Source: an uncultured Paracoccaceae bacterium (GTDB lineage: Bacteria > Pseudomonadota > Alphaproteobacteria > Rhodobacterales > Rhodobacteraceae). Taken from it: DNA of 7,942 nt. The stretch lies in the NCBI GenBank assembly GCA_913054485.1, contig CAJXHQ010000124.1:1-7942 (forward strand). The letters run 5' to 3'. Position 1 is the stretch's first letter. Every line of letters starts with the position of its first letter. The notes under the pieces were generated by a model that had not been told where the DNA came from, did no database searches, and worked only from the letters and a program-made list of their open reading frames with translations. This document shows, one piece after another, positions 1-5,637 of this stretch. The position numbers and the translations under genes were made by a program.

Positions 1-866
1 AGAGCCCGCTCTACTCAAAACCGGTCGAGGTGATCCCAGGCGTCTATTCCGCCATCGGAGCGACTGCGGCTCCAACTTACGAAAACACCGGCCACAACAA
101 TAACCTCAGCTTTATTGTGACCGGCGAAGGCGTTGTGGTAGTGAACGGCGGCGCAGCATATGTGCTGGCAAAGGCGCTGCACGAGGAGATCAAAGCGGTC
201 ACCGACCAGCCTGTGAAGATGGTCTTCGATGAGAACGGCCAGGGCCACGCCATGCTTGGCAACAGTTATTGGGCCGAACAGGGCGTGCCGATCATCGCCC
301 ATGCCGATGCTGCCGCCGAATTCGCGGAATACGGACCGCAGATCCTGGAGAGCATGCGCAGCTACAACCTCGACAAGGCCGAAGGCACAACGCTGGCCGG
401 ACCGAGCGAAGTGTTCGAAGACGAGTACATTGTGGAACTGGGCGCGTTCCGCATAGAAGCCCGTTATCTCGGCCTGGCGCACAGTCCCGGCGACATTTCA
501 GTCTGGTTGCCCGATCAAAGCCTGGTGATCGCAGGCGACATGGCCTTTCACGAGCGGATGCTGCCGATTTTCCAGGATACGGTAACCGCAGAGTGGCTGG
601 AGACCTGGGACCATCAGTTTGAGGCACTCGGAGCCACATACGTGATCCCTGGCCACGGCCATCCGACAAATATGGATCAGGTGCGGCGCTACACGCGGGA
701 CTATCTGGTCTTTTTGCGCGGCAAGATCCGAGACCATATCGATGCAGGCGGCGGCCTGGCGGACGCCTATTACGTGGACCAGACTCCCTATGCGCATCTC
801 GACACCTATGAAGAGCTCGCTGTGAAAAACGCAGGCCGGGTCTTCGAACAGATGGAATGGGAGTAA
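1..866 (+). CDS. soxH: SoxH, metallo-beta-lactamase-fold protein (5' end outside window)
   Basis: The reading frame is open to the left edge (first whole codon at base 3) and ends in TAA at 864-866, giving 287 visible residues. A GTG lies in frame at 30, but the protein reads sensibly upstream of it, so the true start and probable signal peptide are outside the window. The fold is metallo-beta-lactamase-like. The later metal-site motifs are present: GLAHSPGD (His codon 480-482), AGDMAFH (Asp codon 537-539) and PGHGHPT (His codon 654-656). The usual HxHxDH motif is replaced by ENGQGH at 231-248, so only its last His survives. SoxH is a known accessory member of sox clusters, reported as not essential for thiosulfate oxidation; its substrate is unknown. 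Here it is transcribed towards the other genes, ending 4 bp from the YeeE/YedE stop. The family call is firm; any catalytic activity is uncertain because of the altered metal site. Confidence 0.88.
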   Translation, partial: SPLYSKPVEVIPGVYSAIGATAAPTYENTGHNNNLSFIVTGEGVVVVNGGAAYVLAKALHEEIKAVTDQPVKMVFDENGQGHAMLGNSYWAEQGVPIIAHADAAAEFAEYGPQILESMRSYNLDKAEGTTLAGPSEVFEDEYIVELGAFRIEARYLGLAHSPGDISVWLPDQSLVIAGDMAFHERMLPIFQDTVTAEWLETWDHQFEALGATYVIPGHGHPTNMDQVRRYTRDYLVFLRGKIRDHIDAGGGLADAYYVDQTPYAHLDTYEELAVKNAGRVFEQMEWE

Positions 867-870
867 CGCC

Positions 871-1929
871 TCAGCCCTGCTGAACCTCTTTAAGGCCGGG
901 TATCAGCCGATGGGTGGCCACAGCTCCCGCCCACATGGCCGCAACTGCAACCCAGGCCGTCAGCGACAGGGCCGATCCGCCGGACAGCCCCGCCCCGACC
1001 GCGCAGCCGCCTGCCAGCATGGCGCCGAAACCCATCAGAACCGCCCCGGCAAGGTAGCGCTCCATCGGCGTGTCCGCCCCGAAACGTTCGACCCGCCACT
1101 CGCCCGCCAGCCAGGCGGAAAGACCCGCGCCCAGCGCAACACCGGGAACCAAGCCGATTCCAAAGGAAAGCGTCACACTGCGCTCTCCCACCAGTGCCAT
1201 CAGCGTGTCTGTCGCCGGACCAGTGAAAGTCACTGATGAGACGGGCACCACCTCGAAGGAGGCTTGGGCAATGGCATAGGTCATCGCCCAGCCCAGCGCC
1301 ACGGCAATGCCCACACAGGCCGCCGCCATAGATTGCGCCGCGTTGATCCCGCAGCGGCGCGCTGCAAATAGCGATGCGGCAAACCCAGCCAGCGCCGCCG
1401 CTGCGGACACAGTCAGCGGCACACCCAGAAGCTGTGACAGATCCCGCGCGACTCCGCCCGGCACTGTCCAGATCCCGGCCAAAGCCTCGCGCGCGGGGCT
1501 GAGGACACCGCGGTAGGAGGCCTGCGCCACCAATGTAACCACCAGCCCTGTAATCAGCGCCCGCAGGTTGCCGCCGGAGGCCAATACCAGCAGCCGTGAG
1601 GCGCAGCCGCGAGCCAGGATCATGCCGCAGCCGAACATCAATCCGCCGGCCACGGCCCCGCTGAGGCTGCCCTGCGCCGCAATCACCCGGGTTTCCGACA
1701 GGTCCAGCGCACCCAGCAGGATCATCCCCTGAACAGCGGCAAGCGCTGCGCAAAAAGCTACGAGCCAGACCGCAAGACGCCCGCCCCAACGCCCCTCCGC
1801 CACCTCGGCAGCAGCCGCGCGCAGGCAAAAACGCGACCGCTGGGCCGAAGCGCCGAACAGCAGCCCCACCACAGCCCCCGCCGCAGCCAGAACGCCCGGC
1901 TCTCCCAGCATGTCGATCAGGTTTTCCAT
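871..1929 (-). CDS. YeeE/YedE (SoxT/TsuA-like) membrane protein, probable sulfur-compound transporter
   Basis: A 352-residue, very hydrophobic protein with many Gly/Ala-rich membrane segments. Family marks are RSRFCLR (residues 31-37), GCGMILARGCAS (100-111) and GFGAMLAGGCAVG (300-312). The last two are equivalent positions in an internal two-fold repeat typical of YeeE/YedE proteins. Characterised members (TsuA) import thiosulfate, with conserved cysteines along the substrate path; C35, C109 and C309 are the likely counterparts. Relatives in sox clusters are called SoxT. Role here, by inference: bringing thiosulfate or a sulfur intermediate into the cytoplasm. The ATG at 1929 (MENLIDMLGEPG) was chosen because family members begin near this point. 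A TTG at 1977 would add 16 residues with no membrane or signal character. Neither start has a good ribosome-binding site. The gene follows the DUF302 gene after 154 bp and may be co-transcribed with it. Confidence 0.9.
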   Translation of the reverse strand: MENLIDMLGEPGVLAAAGAVVGLLFGASAQRSRFCLRAAAAEVAEGRWGGRLAVWLVAFCAALAAVQGMILLGALDLSETRVIAAQGSLSGAVAGGLMFGCGMILARGCASRLLVLASGGNLRALITGLVVTLVAQASYRGVLSPAREALAGIWTVPGGVARDLSQLLGVPLTVSAAAALAGFAASLFAARRCGINAAQSMAAACVGIAVALGWAMTYAIAQASFEVVPVSSVTFTGPATDTLMALVGERSVTLSFGIGLVPGVALGAGLSAWLAGEWRVERFGADTPMERYLAGAVLMGFGAMLAGGCAVGAGLSGGSALSLTAWVAVAAMWAGAVATHRLIPGLKEVQQG

Positions 1930-2023
1930 GGCCGGTGCACAGGGTCCGCCTGCCCCGCTGTCCTTGCAATAGGTCAAATCAATGGGGCTGAGCAGATCCC
2001 CCGATACCGTTCAGCCCGGCAGC

Positions 2024-2063
2024 GGAAAGGCAGCTTCCGGGTGTGTTGACGGCGCTGCCTTCC
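2024..2063 (-). repeat. Imperfect inverted repeat in the DUF302-YeeE/YedE gap
   Basis: The arms at 2024-2034 (GGAAAGGCAGC) and 2054-2063 (GCTGCCTTCC) pair over 10 bp with one bulged A, around a 19-nt loop. It lies just after the DUF302 stop. No T-run follows on the minus strand, so it is not a standard intrinsic terminator. It could be a weak RNA hairpin or chance in GC-rich DNA. The rest of the 154-bp gap (1930-2083) shows no promoter I would defend. Confidence 0.35.
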
Positions 2064-2083
2064 TCCTGCATCCCTTTGTGCGT

Positions 2084-2518
2084 TCAGCCGCCAGCGGCCT
2101 CCGCAACGATACTTGCCAGCAGCGTTTCCACCGCGTCCATCGGCCCTTCGGGATACTCCCGGTAGCCGATCTTCACGCCCTCACCGTCCTCGGCGACGAA
2201 AACTCCGTAGGGGCAGAAAGCAATATTCATCGGGTCCGCCTCCATCACTTGGCGTGAGACCGTGGCTGAGCAGAAGATGAAAATATCGGCGGATATAAAG
2301 ATCTCCTTGTTGCTGCCTACGTCCTGCCCGGTGCGGTTCAGCATGTCGCCCACGTGGCTGACATAGTCGATCACCAGCCCCTGGCCGATAATCGCGCTTT
2401 CCAAGGCGAAAGTGGCATCATCAAAGCTGCCGTCAAAAGGCGTGACGGCAATCCCGTCTGCCAGAACCGGCCCGGCGAACCCGCCGGCCAGTGCCGCTGC
2501 CGCAATCAGGGTTTTCAT
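2084..2518 (-). CDS. Exported DUF302-family protein of unknown function
   Basis: A 144-residue protein. It starts with a clear Sec-type signal peptide, with a likely cut after residue 20 (PVLA|DG). The mature part resembles DUF302 proteins, small single-domain proteins without an assigned reaction. It has two cysteines in conserved-looking contexts, IFCSA (C83) and AFCPYG (C102). Between them is a segment with Met92 and Met97 (VMEADPM), so thiol redox chemistry, metal binding or persulfide binding can be imagined but are not shown. The ATG at 2518 was chosen over a TTG at 2524 because an AAGGAG box at 2526-2531 sits 7 nt upstream of it. The gene lies between soxF (63 bp upstream, with a strong hairpin between) and the YeeE/YedE gene, which suggests a periplasmic role alongside sulfur oxidation or transport. 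The gene call is firm, the family likely, the function unknown. Confidence 0.85.
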   Translation of the reverse strand: MKTLIAAAALAGGFAGPVLADGIAVTPFDGSFDDATFALESAIIGQGLVIDYVSHVGDMLNRTGQDVGSNKEIFISADIFIFCSATVSRQVMEADPMNIAFCPYGVFVAEDGEGVKIGYREYPEGPMDAVETLLASIVAEAAGG

Positions 2519-2525
2519 CCTCAAA

Positions 2526-2531
2526 CTCCTT
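2526..2531 (-). promoter_or_regulatory. Ribosome-binding site of the DUF302 gene
   Basis: AAGGAG on the minus strand, within a GA-rich stretch, 7 nt before the ATG at 2518. It decides the start in favour of that ATG rather than the TTG two codons upstream, which would overlap the spacer. Confidence 0.75.
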
Positions 2532-2545
2532 CCTTCAATTCAATA

Positions 2546-2573
2546 CCGGAGCCCGCATCCCCTCGGGCTCCGG
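2546..2573 (-). terminator. GC-rich stem-loop after soxF (possible partial terminator or mRNA-stability hairpin)
   Basis: A perfect 10-bp inverted repeat: CCGGAGCCCG (2546-2555) and CGGGCTCCGG (2564-2573), with an 8-nt loop. On the minus strand it begins 8 nt after the soxF stop. It is followed by TATTGAATTG, which is AT-leaning but not a true T-run, and then directly by the DUF302 ribosome-binding site. The stem and position are seen directly. Whether it ends transcription, attenuates it, or protects the 3' end of the upstream sox message is inference. It could set lower expression of the downstream pair. Confidence 0.6.
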
Positions 2574-2581
2574 AGGGTGCG

Positions 2582-3844
2582 TCAGCCGAACATGTCCGAG
2601 GTGATCCCGGCATACCAGCCAACGGATTCCTCGTATGTGGCCTTCCGCAGTTCTGCAGTCTCACCGGTTTGGCTGATGAACCCGTCCACCTTGGCGATCT
2701 TTTCCGCAGTGGCTTCGTAGGTTGCACCGACCTTCACCCCGTCATCGGTGCTGATCAGCGACCAGCAGGTGTTGGAGAACTTGGCCGGGAATACCTTGGA
2801 GCCGGTCAGCGCGCCGCGCACCGCGTTGGCGCAGACCTTGGCCTGGCTGTTGGCGGAGAAACCGGACTTCGGCATATCGCCCTGCTGGCTGGCATCCCCC
2901 AGCACATAGATGTCCGGATCCGCCTTGGAGGACATGTCGGCCGCATTCACCGGGGCCCAGTTGCCGTCTGTCACACCGGCCATCTCAGCAATGCGGCCCG
3001 CTTTCATCGCCGGGATCACGTTGCAGGCGTCGACCTTGGTTTCCTCGCCGTCAATGGTGACGGTCATGGCGTCAGGGTTGACCGAAACATTGCCGCCGCC
3101 GAAGTCCTCGCCGATCCAGTCCACCATGCCCTCGTAGTGGTTGCCCCAGCCTTCCTGGAACAGCCCCATCTTGGAGAACTTGGGCTTGGGATCCGCCACG
3201 ATGATCTTCGCGGTCGGGTTCACCGATTTCAGCACATGCGCCACCATCGACACCCGTTCGTAGGGTCCCGGCGGGCAGCGGTAGGGATTGGGCGGGGCAA
3301 CCATGCAGAAGGAGCCGCCTTCCGGCATCGCATTGATCTGTGCCTTCAGAAGCTCGGTCTGAGAGCCCGCCTTGTAGGCATGGGGCATCTTGTTCTGCGC
3401 GGACAGGTCCCATCCCTCCACCGCGCCGTCGACAAAGTCGATGCCGGGGCTGAGGACCAGCTTGTCGTAGGGCAGCTTTGCCCCTCCGGCCAGCGATACC
3501 AGTTTTGTGTCACGGTCCACGCCCACCGCCCAGTCATGCACGACGTTGATGCCGTAATTCGCCGCCAGCGTGCCATAGCTGTGGCCGATGTCCGACAGCT
3601 CCTGGAAGCCGCCGATATAGAGGTTGGAGAAGAAGCAGGTGTAGTAGGTGCGCGAGGGCTCGACCAATGTGACGTCGATCGCGCCCTTGCTGTCCTTGGC
3701 GATGTAGCGTGCGGCCGTGGCCCCGCCTGCCCCGCCGCCGATCACCACCACCCGCGGTTTGCCCGCGCCCAGCACTGCAGGTGCCTGCAAACTGGCCGCT
3801 GCCGCGCCCGCGGCCCCGATGAATACCCGTCTGTTCAGCTTCAT
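2582..3844 (-). CDS. soxF: SoxF, flavoprotein of the flavocytochrome c sulfide dehydrogenase family
   Basis: A 420-residue exported FAD protein related to FccB. SoxF of Paracoccus has sulfide dehydrogenase activity and raises the rate of the Sox system. The N-terminus is a twin-arginine signal (NRRVFIG, residues 4-10) with a probable cut near LGA|GK (about 27). The FAD-binding glycines are at VIGGGAGGATAA (34-45). RTYYTCFFSN contains C70, which corresponds to the cysteine that binds FAD covalently in FccB. C190 (PYRCPPG) and C360 (SNTCWS) match the FccB redox-active disulfide pair. A second nucleotide motif, YVLGDAS, is at 313-319, and the C-terminal FCSD flavin-binding domain covers about 350-420. 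The ATG at 3844 was chosen because a GGAGG box (3851-3855) precedes it and it places the twin arginines correctly. An ATG at 3871 overlapping the soxE stop would add nine residues. SoxE is its likely electron acceptor. Confidence 0.95.
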   Translation of the reverse strand: MKLNRRVFIGAAGAAAASLQAPAVLGAGKPRVVVIGGGAGGATAARYIAKDSKGAIDVTLVEPSRTYYTCFFSNLYIGGFQELSDIGHSYGTLAANYGINVVHDWAVGVDRDTKLVSLAGGAKLPYDKLVLSPGIDFVDGAVEGWDLSAQNKMPHAYKAGSQTELLKAQINAMPEGGSFCMVAPPNPYRCPPGPYERVSMVAHVLKSVNPTAKIIVADPKPKFSKMGLFQEGWGNHYEGMVDWIGEDFGGGNVSVNPDAMTVTIDGEETKVDACNVIPAMKAGRIAEMAGVTDGNWAPVNAADMSSKADPDIYVLGDASQQGDMPKSGFSANSQAKVCANAVRGALTGSKVFPAKFSNTCWSLISTDDGVKVGATYEATAEKIAKVDGFISQTGETAELRKATYEESVGWYAGITSDMFG

Positions 3845-3850
3845 AACACT

Positions 3851-3855
3851 CCTCC
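3851..3855 (-). promoter_or_regulatory. Ribosome-binding site of soxF
   Basis: GGAGG on the minus strand, inside GGGAGGAG, 6 nt before the ATG at 3844. It lies in the 23-bp soxE-soxF gap and argues for this start over the ATGA-overlapping ATG at 3871. Confidence 0.8.
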
Positions 3856-3867
3856 CAAAGTTTATGT

Positions 3868-4575
3868 TCATTCCGGATCTTCGAAATAGGCCGCCAGTGC
3901 AGCGATTTCCTCATTGCTGAGACGGCCCGCGATCATCTGCATGACCGGATGGTTCCGCTGCTTGTTCTTGTAGGCATGCAGCGCAACGACAAAATCTTCC
4001 TCGGGCCAGTAGACAATCGACGGAATACCTTCATCGCCGCCTTCAGCTTGGTGACAGGTGGTGCATTCACTGCTGAGGTACGCGCCGTACTCGGGGTCGC
4101 CCTGCAGCGCGAGGATCCCGGGATCCAGCCCATGATCGGTGCCTATGGCAGTCGGGTCAGCTTCGGGAATATCGCTGGGACTATCCGAAAACAGGCGCAG
4201 ATAGGCGATCAGATCCGCGCGCTTCGTTTCATCTTTCAGGCCGCGGTAGCTCATCCGCGTGCCAGAGGCGACGGAGCGCGGGTTTTTGAGAAAATCGGAC
4301 AGGCTGTCCGCATGCCATTCCAGCCCTGAATTTCCCGCTCGCCGGAAGCTCTTGGAATAGCGGAAACCTTCGAGACTGCCGGCCACCCGGCCGAACAGCC
4401 CGTTCAGATGCGGGCCGACGCGGTTCTCGGCGCCAGGTCCGACCTGATGGCACCCTTTGCACTCGTTAAAGACTTTCTTGCCGGCCTCTGCGTCGCCCAG
4501 CTCCTCAGCGGCTTGGGCCATGGCGGCACACCCGGCCGCCGCCAGCATGATCCCGTATGTTTGCCAGCGTCGCAC
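3868..4575 (-). CDS. soxE: SoxE, exported dihaem cytochrome c
   Basis: A 235-residue c-type cytochrome, probable electron-accepting partner of SoxF, by analogy to FccA with FccB. A Sec signal peptide covers residues 1-22 (likely cut AQA|AE). The first haem domain is about 26-128, with CKGCH (C39, C42, H43) and probable Met ligand M108 in GTRMSYRG. The second is about 155-235, with CTTCH (C171, C174, H175) and a probable Met ligand at M212 (HPVMQMIAG); it resembles the haem domains of FccA. The first domain aligns without gaps to the C-terminal haem domain of SoxD. The start is GTG at 4573-4575, 3 nt after the soxD stop and 7 nt after GGAAG. It is preferred because it gives a proper signal peptide. 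The close spacing points to translational coupling with soxD. Confidence 0.93.
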   Translation of the reverse strand: MRRWQTYGIMLAAAGCAAMAQAAEELGDAEAGKKVFNECKGCHQVGPGAENRVGPHLNGLFGRVAGSLEGFRYSKSFRRAGNSGLEWHADSLSDFLKNPRSVASGTRMSYRGLKDETKRADLIAYLRLFSDSPSDIPEADPTAIGTDHGLDPGILALQGDPEYGAYLSSECTTCHQAEGGDEGIPSIVYWPEEDFVVALHAYKNKQRNHPVMQMIAGRLSNEEIAALAAYFEDPE

Positions 4576-4578
4576 CGG

Positions 4579-5637
4579 TTAGCTTCCGTAGGACTGCAGG
4601 TAGGCGATGACGGCGTCGATCTCGGCGTCTTTCTTGAGCCCGGCAAAGGACATGCGGGTGCCTTTCATATAGGCTTTGGGTTTGGCCAGGAAGGCGGCCA
4701 GCTCGTCCTCGGTCCAGACCAGACCGCCGTCGGCAGCGGCTTTCAGGACCTTGGAATACTTGAACCCGTCTACCAGCCCGGCGGGCGCGCCGACTATGCC
4801 GTTCAGCGTGGGGCCGGTGCGGTTCTTGGCCCCGTCGCCCACCTGATGGCAGGCCTTGCACTTCTTGAAGACCTTTTCGCCCTTGTCCACCAGCGCCGGG
4901 TCCAGCGCGGCAGTTTCCACCGGCGCTTCGGCGGGCTGCTCTGCCGGAGCTTCCGCCGCGGCCTGTTGAGCAGAAGCATCCGCCACCGGCGCGGCAGCTG
5001 TTTCATCCTCCGGGGTCACGTCCAGAACGGCAGCGCGCATGGTGATCTCGACGCTCTCCTTACAGCCTTCCATGCAGGGGGCCTGGGTCCAGAAATGCGC
5101 CTCTGCCGTATCGCGCCCTTCGATGATGAACCCGTCCGCATTGGGCATCTCCACGTCCAGGAAGTTTTTGTCCGACAGCACAAAATCATCTTCCACCAAG
5201 TCATTGGAATAGAGAATGTAGGCCACGATCGCATAGGTCTCATCCGCGCTCAGGCTCTGCGCGTTGCCGAAGGGCATGGAACGGTTCACATAATCCCAGG
5301 TCGTGGATAGATAGGGCCAGTAGGAGCCCACTGTCTTGACCGGGTCCTTGTCGGCGAGCGTGCCCTCGCCCCCTGCCAGTTCCGGCCAGTTGTCCACCCC
5401 TTCGGCAAAGTCGCCGTGGCAGATGGCGCAATTGTCGGCAAAGACCATCTCGCCGTCTTCGACCGAGCCGGAGCCGGCCGGAAGGCCGGTTCCGTCAGGT
5501 GACACGTCCAGATCCCAGGCAGCGATTTCCTCGGGCAGAGCCGGCCGGCCAAGGCCGAACTTCTGTGCCAGCACCGGGGCGGCGCTCAGGGTTGCGGCCA
5601 ATGCAGTCCCGGCCAGCAGTTTAAGACACTTCGACAT
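4579..5637 (-). CDS. soxD: SoxD, dihaem cytochrome c subunit of SoxCD sulfane dehydrogenase
   Basis: A 352-residue periplasmic cytochrome that takes electrons from the SoxC molybdenum centre during oxidation of SoxYZ-bound sulfane sulfur. A Sec signal peptide runs to about residue 24 (PVLA|QK). The first haem site is CAICHG (C70, C73, H74), with likely Met ligand M121 (RSMPFG). A middle section carries a C188/C192 pair (CMEGC). An Ala/Pro/Glu-rich linker follows, about 210-245, which probably acts as a flexible tether. The second haem site is CKACH (C260, C263, H264), with likely ligand M329 (GTRMSFAG). The length fits the SoxD family. The ATG at 5637 lies inside the end of soxC (17-bp overlap). 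An open frame continues upstream in soxC to 5802 but would bury the signal peptide. Tight packing with soxC and soxE indicates one operon. Confidence 0.95.
   Translation of the reverse strand: MSKCLKLLAGTALAATLSAAPVLAQKFGLGRPALPEEIAAWDLDVSPDGTGLPAGSGSVEDGEMVFADNCAICHGDFAEGVDNWPELAGGEGTLADKDPVKTVGSYWPYLSTTWDYVNRSMPFGNAQSLSADETYAIVAYILYSNDLVEDDFVLSDKNFLDVEMPNADGFIIEGRDTAEAHFWTQAPCMEGCKESVEITMRAAVLDVTPEDETAAAPVADASAQQAAAEAPAEQPAEAPVETAALDPALVDKGEKVFKKCKACHQVGDGAKNRTGPTLNGIVGAPAGLVDGFKYSKVLKAAADGGLVWTEDELAAFLAKPKAYMKGTRMSFAGLKKDAEIDAVIAYLQSYGS
4583..4587 (-). promoter_or_regulatory. Ribosome-binding site of soxE inside the end of soxD
   Basis: GGAAG on the minus strand overlaps the last codons of soxD and lies 7 nt before the soxE GTG start at 4575. 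It is modest in strength. The arrangement suggests that soxE translation depends partly on ribosomes finishing soxD. Confidence 0.5.

Noticed and set aside
890..1969. Long minus-strand frame overlapping the YeeE/YedE gene in another frame
   Set aside because: Its product is Gly/Arg-rich without membrane segments or motifs, while the alternative frame carries the clear YeeE/YedE signatures.
1979..2071. 30-residue open frame on the minus strand in the DUF302-YeeE/YedE gap (begins MQEEGSAV)
   Set aside because: No convincing ribosome-binding site at a proper distance, no hydrophobic or motif content, and it spans the inverted repeat; likely chance.
2354..3889. Very long open frame on the plus strand (511 codons) opposite soxF and the DUF302 gene
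   Set aside because: It is the antisense of well-supported genes, has no recognisable domain, and long antisense frames are usual in GC-rich coding DNA.
4501..4575. Possible lipoprotein signal in SoxE (AAGC at residues 13-16)
   Set aside because: The -3 position is Ala rather than Leu, and a good signal peptidase I site (AQA|AE) lies just after; SoxE-type cytochromes are expected to be soluble.
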